A stretch of DNA of 64,000 nt. Origin: Lentzea tibetensis. Lineage in GTDB: Bacteria; Actinomycetota; Actinomycetes; Mycobacteriales; Pseudonocardiaceae. Under the pieces are notes generated by a model. It did no database searches and had not been told where the DNA came from. It saw nothing but the letters and a program-made list of their open reading frames with translations. Position numbers and translations under genes: made by a program. The stretch is taken from assembly GCF_007845675.1 (NCBI RefSeq), contig NZ_VOBR01000022.1:86066-150065 (forward strand), in the 5' to 3' direction. Shown piece after piece: positions 1-7,149 of the stretch. Numbering within the stretch: the stretch's first letter is position 1; every line of letters begins with the position of its first letter.

Positions 1-434
1 TGTCCACACTCGTGTACCTGCTGCTGACGTTCCACGCGCTGGTGCTCGCGCTCGGCGCGCACTACACCTACGCGCAGGTGCCGATCGGGTTCTGGGGCGA
101 CCTCGACCGCAACTGGTACGACCGCTTCGCCCACTTCGTGCAGGGCTTCGTACCCGCGGTGCTGGCGCGTGAGATCCTGTTGCGCCGCACGCCGCTGCGG
201 CCCGGCGGCTGGACGTTCACGTTGGTCACCGCGGTGTGCCTCGCGTTCAGCGCTGTCTACGAGTTGATCGAGTGGCTCGGAGCCGTGCTCGCGGGGGAGG
301 CGGCGACGGATTTCCTGGGCACGCAAGGGGATGTGTGGGACACCCAGTGGGACATGTTCCTCGCGTTGTGCGGTGCGCTGGCCGCCCAGTTGATCTTGTC
401 GCGGAGGCATGACCGAGAATTGTCGGTGCTGTAG
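1..434 (+). CDS. YjdF/DUF2238-like integral membrane protein, 5' truncated by the window edge
   Basis: The frame is open from base 3 and ends at a TAG at 434, so the true start probably lies before the window; a GTG at 12 is the first internal candidate. The visible ~140 residues carry the family pattern of a hydrophobic segment, then GAHYTYAQVP, then NWYDRFAHFVQGFVPA, then a motif ELIEWL and a C-terminal TQGDVWDTQWDM stretch, with three or four membrane helices. This matches the E. coli YjdF/DUF2238 inner membrane family, whose function is unknown. It reads into the next gene with only 49 nt between, so co-transcription is possible. The family call rests on motif recognition alone. Confidence 0.75.
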   Translation, partial: STLVYLLLTFHALVLALGAHYTYAQVPIGFWGDLDRNWYDRFAHFVQGFVPAVLAREILLRRTPLRPGGWTFTLVTAVCLAFSAVYELIEWLGAVLAGEAATDFLGTQGDVWDTQWDMFLALCGALAAQLILSRRHDRELSVL

Positions 435-483
435 TGCAAGCTGAACCTCGTCGCGTACTGATTTGGCTTGGAGGGGTGTGGAC

Positions 484-1167
484 ATGGCGAAGAGGAGCGG
501 GTTGTCGGCGGAGGACGTCGACGGCCTGCGTGCCCAGCTCGCGGAGGGCGGGCACCCCCTCGTGTGGTTCACCGCCGCCGCGGTGGGCATGGAGGCGGGC
601 AAGTCGGCGAAGGTGCTGGCGTTCACCGAGCCGGAGGAGGGCGACTTCATCCAGGTGCGGCCGACCGGGTCGAAGGACGAGATCTCCTTCTCACCGGCCG
701 AGCTGACGTGCGAGAAGCCGCCGCCGCGCAGGAAGGCACCCGTGGCGAAACCGGCGCCGGAGCCGAAACCGCAGGAGACTGTCGTCGAGTATCCCTACGT
801 CCCGGAGGTTCCGGTGAAGACCGAGCCGAAGCCGAAACCCGTCGCACCCAAGGCGGAACCGCCCGCGCCGCCCGCGCGGCCCGCCAGGAAGCCGGCTTCG
901 AAGGCACCGGACGTGACCGTGACGCTGGTGTCGACGGCGGAGGGGGAGTGGACCGTCGAGGTGTTGCAGGGCACCAGGAAGACGGTGCGCCCGGTGTCCG
1001 TCGCGCCGGCCGCGGTGGCGCAGGCGGCGAAGCTGATCCACCCCGAGGTGTCCGAGATCGTCGAGGGCGTGCTGAGCGCCGCTCGGGCGCAGCAGTTGGC
1101 GCGGGTGGAGCAGTTGCGCGCGGAGCTGGAGGCCGCGCAGAAGGCTCTGGACGACCTCGGGGCGTAG
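484..1167 (+). CDS. DUF6319-like hypothetical protein with Pro/Lys-rich linker
   Basis: ATG at 484 is preceded by a GGAGGGG ribosome site at 470-476; the upstream in-frame GTG at 463 lacks one. The 227-residue product has an N-terminal globular part (KRSGLSAEDVDGLRAQLAEG, about residues 1-75), a long linker rich in Pro, Lys, Glu and Ala (about 80-150), a small beta-rich segment, and a C-terminal helix with coiled-coil character (AARAQQLARVEQLRAELEAA). There is no signal peptide or membrane segment. The N-terminal pattern resembles actinobacterial DUF6319 proteins; the function is unknown. Its transcript probably ends at the perfect hairpin at 1231-1262. Confidence 0.7.
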   Translation: MAKRSGLSAEDVDGLRAQLAEGGHPLVWFTAAAVGMEAGKSAKVLAFTEPEEGDFIQVRPTGSKDEISFSPAELTCEKPPPRRKAPVAKPAPEPKPQETVVEYPYVPEVPVKTEPKPKPVAPKAEPPAPPARPARKPASKAPDVTVTLVSTAEGEWTVEVLQGTRKTVRPVSVAPAAVAQAAKLIHPEVSEIVEGVLSAARAQQLARVEQLRAELEAAQKALDDLGA

Positions 1168-1230
1168 TGCTCGGAGCCGAACGGCGCATTCGTATTTCCT
1201 ATGTATCACAACGGTTTCCGCTCAATCTGA

Positions 1231-1262
1231 GAGGTGTGGGGCACCCGAATGCCCCACACCTC
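1231..1262 (+). terminator. Perfect 12-bp stem hairpin
   Basis: GAGGTGTGGGGC (1231-1242) and its exact reverse complement (1251-1262) flank an 8-nt loop. It lies 63 nt after the DUF6319-like gene and only 24 nt before the next ATG. It could be a factor-independent terminator without a U tract (common in high-GC actinomycetes) or a hairpin in the leader of the repeat-protein gene. Confidence 0.6.
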
Positions 1263-1286
1263 GTTGATCGGATTGAGGGGGATTGG

Positions 1287-2159
1287 ATGTATCGAAGAAC
1301 GATCTTGGGTCTGGCCGCCGCGTTAGGGCTCGTGGCGGCCGCGACCGGACCGGTGGTGGCGGCTCCCGCGTCGCCGTCGCCGTTGTCCTTCGTGTCCCAG
1401 CTCGACCTCGAGTGCTTCAAGACCGACCCCTACACACCACCGCCGACCGTCATCAAGACGACCCACCTCAACCCCGTGCTGGTGCAGGCGGGTCTGCCGC
1501 CCGAGGTCGTCAAGCTCGGCAACCGGGAACAGCTGTGCGTCCCGGTGGACAAGAACTACCGGACACCGACGCCGGACGCCTTCAACTGGGTGCGGTTCGT
1601 CGACCTGTCCTGCTACCGGATCGAGGGGCAGCAGGTCGGCTTCCCGCTGAAGCTCGACCACCTCAACCCGGTGCTGCGCGACATGGGCGTGCCCGGCAAC
1701 ATCGTCAAGCTGGACCGGCCGGAGCAGCTGTGCGTTCCGGTCATCAAGAACAACGTCGTGCCGCCGGCCGAGGTGCTGCGCCTCGTGCGGTTCATCGACC
1801 TCAAGTGCTACTCCGCGCCGCCGCCGAAGGAGCTCGGCGTCGGTCTGGTGCTGAGGCAGCTGAACCCGGTGCTGGCGAACCAGCCGCCGCGGTTCGTGAA
1901 GGTCAGGGAGAACCGGCAACTCTGCGTGCCCGTGCGCAAGAACGACCAGCCGATCCCACCTGATGTGCTGAACGTCGTCCAGTGGATCGATCTGCAGAGG
2001 TACGACATCACCGCGCCGACGTTCCCGACGCCGGTGTCGTTGACGTTGCGGCACATCAACCCCGCTCTGGTGAACCTGCCCGCGGAACCGGTGCGGATCT
2101 TCGCATCGAACCAGCTGGCGCTTCCGGTGGCGAAGAACGGCAAGGTGCCGCCGGGCTGA
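1287..2159 (+). CDS. Secreted protein of four ~65-residue repeats with paired cysteines
   Basis: ATG at 1287 follows GAGGGG (1275-1280). The 290-residue product opens with a Sec signal peptide (YRRTILGLAAALGLVAAATG, cleavage near VVAAPA). The mature part is four tandem repeats starting near residues 36, 101, 169 and 231. Each has an entry motif (F/W)(V/I)DLxCY, a central LNPVL or INPAL and a closing QLCVPVxKN. Repeats 1-3 carry one Cys in each motif; in repeat 4 both are replaced (Arg and Ala), as expected if the two form one disulphide per repeat. The module recalls extracellular DUF7450-type repeats, but I am not sure of the family. No catalytic motif is visible; a binding or wall-associated role is only a guess. 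Confidence 0.8.
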   Translation: MYRRTILGLAAALGLVAAATGPVVAAPASPSPLSFVSQLDLECFKTDPYTPPPTVIKTTHLNPVLVQAGLPPEVVKLGNREQLCVPVDKNYRTPTPDAFNWVRFVDLSCYRIEGQQVGFPLKLDHLNPVLRDMGVPGNIVKLDRPEQLCVPVIKNNVVPPAEVLRLVRFIDLKCYSAPPPKELGVGLVLRQLNPVLANQPPRFVKVRENRQLCVPVRKNDQPIPPDVLNVVQWIDLQRYDITAPTFPTPVSLTLRHINPALVNLPAEPVRIFASNQLALPVAKNGKVPPG

Positions 2160-2291
2160 GTGATCGGGCCGCGTTGACGTACTGCTACGACTGATGGTTT
2201 CCGCTCAGCGATCGGGTGATGGGGGTTCCCACGCCTTGTGTCACGGCGGACCGTGGGGATCGGATGTCCGGTCGAACACGGGAGGCCCCAG

Positions 2292-2390
2292 ATGGTTGAG
2301 ATCACGGTCGCGGAGACGGCTCACATGGGCGGCTGCGGCTGCTGCTCCGGATGCACGGGGCCGGGGTGCGGCTGTTGTTCGAGCTGCTAG
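2292..2390 (+). CDS. 32-residue cysteine-rich miniprotein (metallothionein-like)
   Basis: ATG at 2292 is preceded at ideal spacing by GGAGG (2281-2285), and TAG is at 2388-2390. After a short acidic N-terminus (MVEITVAETAHMGG) the peptide is CGCCSGC-TGPG-CGCCSSC: eight Cys in two copies of CGCCSxC joined by TGPG. The symmetry and clustered CxCC units suggest a metal-thiolate cluster or a modified peptide. There is no signal peptide. A short inverted repeat (CACGG-N4-CCGTG, 2242-2255) lies upstream, and a strong bidirectional hairpin follows 15 nt after the stop. I do not recognise a named family. The gene is called from ribosome site, frame and repeat structure, not homology. Confidence 0.65.
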   Translation: MVEITVAETAHMGGCGCCSGCTGPGCGCCSSC

Positions 2391-2404
2391 ACCGTCAGGG
2401 TTTG

Positions 2405-2453
2405 CATGAGGGGAGCTTCCCCAGCGCTGACCGCTGGGAAAGCTCCCCTCATG
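2405..2453. terminator. Long bidirectional hairpin, copy 1 of a dispersed palindrome
   Basis: A 22-nt arm (2405-2426) pairs with 2432-2453 across a 5-nt loop with a single mismatch. It lies between the miniprotein gene and the convergent hydrolase gene, so it can terminate both. The same sequence family, starting CATGAGGGGAGCTT, recurs at 50127-50179 in another convergent gap. Confidence 0.8.
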
Positions 2454-2460
2454 GCGTCTG

Positions 2461-4008
2461 TCACGGCGGGCAGACGGTGCCGTTGGTCGGGACCTTGGCG
2501 TCGATGAGGTAGTCGCGCGCGGCGTTGGTGGCGCACGGAGACTGCGCGAGCGCGCCGTGCCCGCTGCCCTGCCAGCCCAGCAGCACGCCACCGGGCAGGC
2601 GCTGCGCGGCGCGTTCCGTGCCGGGCGCGGGCGTCACCGGGTCGTCGGCCGTGCTGAGCACGAGGATGGGCGGCGCGCTCTTCAGCGGGTCCTGGCGCTG
2701 CAGCTGCGGCACCGGGAAAGGCCCGCAGCGCAACAACATCCGCGCGAACAGGGCGCCGAACATCTTGTGCTTGTCCTGCCAGTCCTTGGAGAGCCCGGCG
2801 ACCCGGTCCGGCGGGATGCGCGTCGCGGTGTCGTTGCACCCGGTCACCATGCCCGCGTCGAGGCGCGGCGGGTTCTCGTCGAGCTCGCTCACCAGCGGGT
2901 CGAGCAACGCGTTCAGGCCGCTGCCGTCACCGGCGCGCGCCTTCACGATCGCGTCGGACAGCGCGGGCCAGCGCGAGCGTTCCGAGAGGCCGGCGAGGAT
3001 CGCGTGCAGCGCGGAACCCGGCGTCAGGTCGATGGTCGCGCCGCGGATCGGCGTGGTGCGCAGCTGGCCGATCAACGCGGTGACGTCCTCGCGCGGGTTG
3101 GCCAGTCCGCAGGAGCGGGCGGTGCAGTCGCGGGCGAACGCGTCGAGCGTCTGCTCGGCCGACGCGGCGCGGGACTCCAGCACGCCGACCGAGTCGAGCG
3201 TCGGGTCGGGCGCGCCGTCGAGCACCATGCGGCCGATCTTGGTGGGGAAGCGGTTGGCGTAGGTCGTGAGCACCTTCGAGCCGTCGCCGAAGCCGATGGC
3301 GTTGAGCCGCTTCACGGCGAGGTGCTCGCGGAGCCGTTCGAGGTCGGCCGCGGCGCGCCAGCTGTCCAGCGCGGTGAGCCGGTTCTCCAGGTCGAGCACG
3401 CACTCCTGCGCGGCCTCGCCGACGGACACCACGAGGTCCGACTGCTCGGCGGCGGCCGGGTCGTACTCGACGATCTGCGCGCGCGTCTCGGCCGGGATGC
3501 ACTGCACGCCGTCGGAACGCCCGGTGCCGCGGCGGTCCATGCCGATGAGCGTGTACGTGCTCAGCACCTCGGGCGGCAGCGACGCGGCGAGCCGCGCGGC
3601 CTTCAACGTGCCGGGCTCGCCGTCCGGGTCGCCGATGACCACGAGCGGGTTGCGGCCCGTGCCGACGCGCAGCAGCGAGACGCCGATCGTGCCGCGGCCG
3701 GGCCTGCCGGGTGAGTCGAGGATCACCGACATCCGGGAGCACTGGTATTCGACGTCACCGGCCGGGGCCGTCGGGCCCATGCGCTCCTTGGTGGCGTCCG
3801 TGCACGGCGACCACTGGAGGATCGACTCCTCGCGGAACTCCTCCAGCGGCGGAACCGGCTGCGGCCCGGCGAGCTGCGTCGCGTCGAGCGGCTGGTTGTC
3901 CTCGCCTCTGACCGCGATGACCGGCCGGTCGGAGGGGCCGGCGCTGCACCCCGCGAGCACGCTCACCGCCAGCAGGACCATGGCAGCGCGACGCACGGGT
4001 TTCCTCAC
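2461..4008 (-). CDS. TAP-like alpha/beta-hydrolase lipoprotein, nucleophile replaced
   Basis: The chosen start is the GTG at 4008, because it places a lipobox signal peptide (RRAAMVLLAVSVLAGCSAG, lipidated Cys) at the N-terminus; an earlier ATG at 4095 would overlap the divergent gene and bury the signal. The 515-residue product has the layout of Streptomyces tripeptidyl-aminopeptidase-like (SlpD/E, TAP) hydrolases. It keeps GMDRRGTGRS for the oxyanion region, ADDPVTP with the acid Asp, and GSGHGALAQSPC with the His. At the nucleophile elbow, normally G-x-S-Y-G-T, it reads GFGDGS, so the catalytic Ser is Gly. Either it is a non-catalytic relative or another residue serves. It would be anchored outside the membrane. 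Confidence 0.85.
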   Translation of the reverse strand: MRKPVRRAAMVLLAVSVLAGCSAGPSDRPVIAVRGEDNQPLDATQLAGPQPVPPLEEFREESILQWSPCTDATKERMGPTAPAGDVEYQCSRMSVILDSPGRPGRGTIGVSLLRVGTGRNPLVVIGDPDGEPGTLKAARLAASLPPEVLSTYTLIGMDRRGTGRSDGVQCIPAETRAQIVEYDPAAAEQSDLVVSVGEAAQECVLDLENRLTALDSWRAAADLERLREHLAVKRLNAIGFGDGSKVLTTYANRFPTKIGRMVLDGAPDPTLDSVGVLESRAASAEQTLDAFARDCTARSCGLANPREDVTALIGQLRTTPIRGATIDLTPGSALHAILAGLSERSRWPALSDAIVKARAGDGSGLNALLDPLVSELDENPPRLDAGMVTGCNDTATRIPPDRVAGLSKDWQDKHKMFGALFARMLLRCGPFPVPQLQRQDPLKSAPPILVLSTADDPVTPAPGTERAAQRLPGGVLLGWQGSGHGALAQSPCATNAARDYLIDAKVPTNGTVCPP

Positions 4009-4071
4009 TCTCGATCGGGCTTCTCGGGGTGTGAGATTCCCACGTGAAAGGTGAGACGGCCGTGAGTCAAG

Positions 4072-4986
4072 ATGGACCTCATGGTCATGGCTCACGCCTC
4101 GCCGGTCTCCGGTCCGGCCCCCGTACGCGGCTCGTCGGTCGCCGCTCGCGCACTGGGCGCGATCCCGCCGCCGGCGCTCGTGCTGCTGGGCATCGTGAGC
4201 GTCCAGGTGGGTGCCGCGTTCGCGAAGCAGCTCTTCGGCGTCGCCGGTTCAGCGGGCACCGTGACCCTGCGTCTGGTGTTCGCCGCCGTGATCCTGCTGG
4301 CGGTCTGGCGGCCGACGCTCCGGCTGCCGCTGCGCACCTACGCGGTGATCATCGCGTACGGCGTGGTGCTCGGATCGATGAACCTGTTCTTCTACCAGTC
4401 GCTCGAACGCATCCCGCTCGGCGCCGCGGTGACCATCGAGTTCCTCGGCCCGCTCGCCGTGGCCGTGTTCGGGTCGCGCCGCTGGCTGGACGGCGTGTGG
4501 GCGCTGCTGGCCGCGTCCGGCGTGCTGCTGCTGGCCCGCGCGGACGGCGGTCTGCTGTGGAGCGGTGTGCTGTTCGCGCTGGCCGCGGCTGCCTGCTGGG
4601 CGGCCTACATCCTGCTGGCGGCCAAGCTGGGCAGCGCGACGTCCGACGGCCAGGGCCTGGCGCTGGCGATGGTGTTCGGCACGCTGGTGGCACTGCCGTT
4701 CGGCGTCGGCTCCGCGGGGATGGCGCTGCTCGACCCGGTCGTGCTGGTGGTCGGCCTCCTGGTGGCGCTGATGTCGTCCGTCGTGCCCTACTCGCTGGAG
4801 CTGGAGGCGCTGCGGAAGATCCCGCCGCGCGTGTTCGGGATCCTGATGTCCATGGAGCCCGCGGTGGCCGCGCTCGCCGGGTTGGTGCTGCTCGGGGAGC
4901 AGCTGCGGCCCCTCCAGTGGGTCGCGGTGTGCTGCGTGGTGATCGCCTCCGTCGGGGCGACCCGGAGCGCGAGACCGGACGTCTGA
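4072..4986 (+). CDS. EamA-family (RhtA-like) amino-acid/metabolite exporter
   Basis: A 304-residue inner-membrane protein with ten predicted hydrophobic helices in two EamA halves. The first half contains the SMNLFFYQSLERIPLGAAV pattern and EFLGPLAVAV; the second contains VVPYSLELEALRKIP, FGILMSMEPA and LVLLGEQL. These are hallmarks of RhtA-type threonine/homoserine exporters in the drug/metabolite transporter superfamily. The start is uncertain among ATGs at 4072, 4081 and 4087. It is divergent from the TAP-like lipoprotein gene with about 60 nt between. The substrate cannot be read from sequence. Confidence 0.88.
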   Translation: MDLMVMAHASPVSGPAPVRGSSVAARALGAIPPPALVLLGIVSVQVGAAFAKQLFGVAGSAGTVTLRLVFAAVILLAVWRPTLRLPLRTYAVIIAYGVVLGSMNLFFYQSLERIPLGAAVTIEFLGPLAVAVFGSRRWLDGVWALLAASGVLLLARADGGLLWSGVLFALAAAACWAAYILLAAKLGSATSDGQGLALAMVFGTLVALPFGVGSAGMALLDPVVLVVGLLVALMSSVVPYSLELEALRKIPPRVFGILMSMEPAVAALAGLVLLGEQLRPLQWVAVCCVVIASVGATRSARPDV

Positions 4987-5096
4987 CCCTGTGGGAACCA
5001 AGAGGCGCGGTCCGGACGGCAGGAGATCGGCGCTCTTGACCTCGGCTGGTTGACGAGATCGTCGGCCGCGCCCGGCGGGCGCACCTGGACGCGGAG

Positions 5097-5254
5097 CTGT
5101 CGACTGTTGACAGCGCCAGGCGGGCCGAGGGGTGCGCTGTCGACTGTCGACAGCGGCAACGCAGGACACGCCGACCTTGTGAGTGGGCTGTCGACTGTTG
5201 ACACCAGCGGCGCATGACAGGCGGGTTGCAGGGGCGCGCTGTCGACAGTTGACA
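5097..5254. repeat. Array of four TGTCGAC-N-GTYGACA palindromes in a 335-bp convergent gap
   Basis: Near-identical copies lie at 5097-5113, 5137-5153, 5188-5203 and 5239-5254 (for example CTGTCGACTGTCGACAG). Each is a 7-bp inverted repeat with a one-base centre. Start-to-start spacings are 40, 51 and 51 bp. The gap 4987-5321 contains nothing else recognisable and lies between two gene ends, so the array is not in a normal promoter position. Closely similar sites occur inside the reductase gene near 32424-32438 and 32736-32750. Confidence 0.75.
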
Positions 5255-5321
5255 CCGGTCGTCCGCATCAGGCAGGTGACTCCGGCTGGCGAGCTGGTCG
5301 TCACCGATCTCCGGTGACCGC

Positions 5322-6389
5322 TCAGGCGTCCTTGGCCTTCAGCTCACCGCGCAACACCGCGGCCACGTCGTAGCGCGCCGGGATGTCGAGCTGGTCGTAC
5401 TTGCACGACTCGGGCTCGCGGTCCGGCCGCCACCGCGCGAACTGCCCGTTGTGCCGCAGCCGAACCGGGTGCTCGCCCTCGGTCTGCGTGTAGTGGATCT
5501 CCAGCACGCGCTCGGGCCGCAACGGCACGTACTCGGCCTGCGCGCTGCGCCACCGGTTGATCTCGCCGGGGATGCGCTGGCCGGGCTGCGGTGCCGCCCA
5601 CGGGTGGTCGTCCGTGGTGATCAACCCCGCCAGCTCAGCCGCGAGAGCGCGGCGTTCGGCCGCCTTGAAGGAGCCGACGACGCCGATGTGGTGCAGGAGG
5701 CCGTTGTCGTCGTAGAGGCCGAGCAGCAGTGAGCCGACGGCGGTGCCCGGCTCGGTGTCCTTGTGCCAGCGCAGGCCGGCGACGACGGCGTCGGCGGTGC
5801 GGGCGTGCTTCACTTTGATCATGGTGCGCTTGCCCGGCGTGTACGGGCCGTCGGCGGGCTTGCCCATCACGCCGTCCAGGCCCGCGCCCTCGAACAGGGT
5901 GAACCACTCGCGTGCCAGTTCCGGGGACGTCGTCGCCGGGGTGACGTGCAGAGAACCCAGAGCCAGCAGCTCGGCGCGGCGGGTCGTGGTGGGCTCGTCG
6001 AGCAGCACCCGGTCGCCCAGTGCGAGCAGGTCGAACGCCACGAACGTCGCGGGCGTCTCCTCGGACAGCAGCGTCACGCGCGAGGCCGCGGGGTGGATGC
6101 GCTGGCCCAGCGCGTCGAAGTCGAGCTCGTCGTTGTGGGCGACGACCAGCTCGCCGTCGACGACCACCCGCGGCGGCAGGAGGCGGCGCATCTCCTCCTC
6201 GACCTCGGGGAAGTAGCGGTTCAGCGGCTTGCCGCTGCGGGACTGGAGCACGACTTCGTCGCCGTCGCGGAACACGACGCAGCGGAAGCCGTCCCACTTC
6301 GGCTCGAACAGCAGGCCGTCGTCGTCCGGGATCGCGTCGACGGCGGAGGCGAGCATCGGCTGCAGGGGTGGGGTCAGTGGCAGGTCCAC
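5322..6389 (-). CDS. ligC: ATP-dependent DNA ligase, LigC type
   Basis: A 355-residue protein with the nucleotidyltransferase motif I EPKWDGFR, giving Lys31 as the adenylated residue. Later motifs are SRSGKPLNRYFPE (III-like region), VVDGELVV (IIIa) and GVMGKPADGPYTPGKRTMIKVKH (IV-V), followed by an OB-fold. The length and motif order fit the mycobacterial LigC family, used in Ku-independent or backup end-joining and repair. It seals nicks via ligase-AMP and DNA-adenylate intermediates. No Ku or LigD gene lies nearby. It may be co-transcribed with the upstream reductase gene, 17 nt away on the same strand. Confidence 0.92.
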   Translation of the reverse strand: MDLPLTPPLQPMLASAVDAIPDDDGLLFEPKWDGFRCVVFRDGDEVVLQSRSGKPLNRYFPEVEEEMRRLLPPRVVVDGELVVAHNDELDFDALGQRIHPAASRVTLLSEETPATFVAFDLLALGDRVLLDEPTTTRRAELLALGSLHVTPATTSPELAREWFTLFEGAGLDGVMGKPADGPYTPGKRTMIKVKHARTADAVVAGLRWHKDTEPGTAVGSLLLGLYDDNGLLHHIGVVGSFKAAERRALAAELAGLITTDDHPWAAPQPGQRIPGEINRWRSAQAEYVPLRPERVLEIHYTQTEGEHPVRLRHNGQFARWRPDREPESCKYDQLDIPARYDVAAVLRGELKAKDA

Positions 6390-6406
6390 GGCCCCATCCT
6401 GCCTCC

Positions 6407-7120
6407 TCAGCTGGAATCACGCCCGGATTCACGCCGCTGGTAGCGCAGCATCAGCACGTCCGCGTCGTGCAGCACGGACCGCAGCTCCAGCGAACGCGGC
6501 GCGGTGACCATCGGCCCGTGCGCGATGCGTTCCGCGTCGCCGACGGCCAGCTGCGGCGACAGGGTCAGGTTCAGCTCGTCGACCAGGTCGTCGGCGACCA
6601 GCCTGCCGAACAGGGTGGGCCCGCCCTCGCAGTTGACGTGTCGCAGGCCGCGCGAGGCCAGCTCGTCCAGCGCGCGGCGCAGGTCGACGGACGTCTCGCC
6701 GGCGACGATCACCTCGGCTCCCGCCGCCTTCAACGCGGCGTGGTCGGCCTGAGCGGTGGTGATGACGATCGGCGGCACGTGGGTGTCGGTGAACAGCGGC
6801 AGGTCCGGCGACAGCGAGCCCCGCGCGGTGACGACCGCGATCGGCGGGACGGGGCGCCCGTCGACCGGCCGCACACCGCGGTAGGCCTCGACGATCACCG
6901 TCCCCGCGCCGACGAGCACCACGTCGCACAGCGCGCGGCCCAGCATGAAGACCTTCTTGTCCGCCGGGCTGCCGAGACCCTCGGACTTGCCGGACACGGT
7001 GACGGCACCGTCCACGCTGGACACGAAGTTCGCCTGCACCCAGCGGCGGTCCGGCGGAAACCGGTACAGCTCGGCGAGCATTGTGTCGGTCATCTCAGGC
7101 CGGGCTTCGGGCCACAACAT
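6407..7120 (-). CDS. Pyrimidine/diaminohydroxyphosphoribosylaminopyrimidine reductase-like (RibD C-terminal domain)
   Basis: The start ATG at 7120 gives 237 residues and leaves 29 nt to the divergent zapE start; longer readings run into that gene. Motifs of the RibD_C/dihydrofolate-reductase fold are present: WVQANFVSSVDGAV near residue 28, SPADKKVFMLGRALCDVVLVGAGT, and the NADPH-binding CEGGPTLFGRL toward the C-terminus. Stand-alone proteins of this type are common in actinobacteria as the pyrimidine reductase family. A role in riboflavin-like or deazaflavin reduction is possible but no riboflavin genes are adjacent. Confidence 0.85.
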   Translation of the reverse strand: MLWPEARPEMTDTMLAELYRFPPDRRWVQANFVSSVDGAVTVSGKSEGLGSPADKKVFMLGRALCDVVLVGAGTVIVEAYRGVRPVDGRPVPPIAVVTARGSLSPDLPLFTDTHVPPIVITTAQADHAALKAAGAEVIVAGETSVDLRRALDELASRGLRHVNCEGGPTLFGRLVADDLVDELNLTLSPQLAVGDAERIAHGPMVTAPRSLELRSVLHDADVLMLRYQRRESGRDSS

Positions 7121-7149
7121 CTGCACGAGCACGACGTTAGGCTGCCCGC

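Noticed and set aside
468-2159. A 563-residue reading through the DUF6319-like gene into the repeat protein
   Set aside because: The first part is a shadow frame of the DUF6319-like gene; the real start has its own ribosome site and signal peptide at 1287.
1213-2207. GGTTTCCGCTCA repeated at 1213-1224 and 2196-2207
   Set aside because: Only 12 bases match and the flanks diverge; chance is not excluded and no element could be defined.
2387-2839. Open frames starting in the 2.4-kb hairpin, and similarly at 50.1 kb
   Set aside because: They arise because the palindrome happens to contain ATG on both strands; they are shadows of the terminator and of the neighbouring gene.
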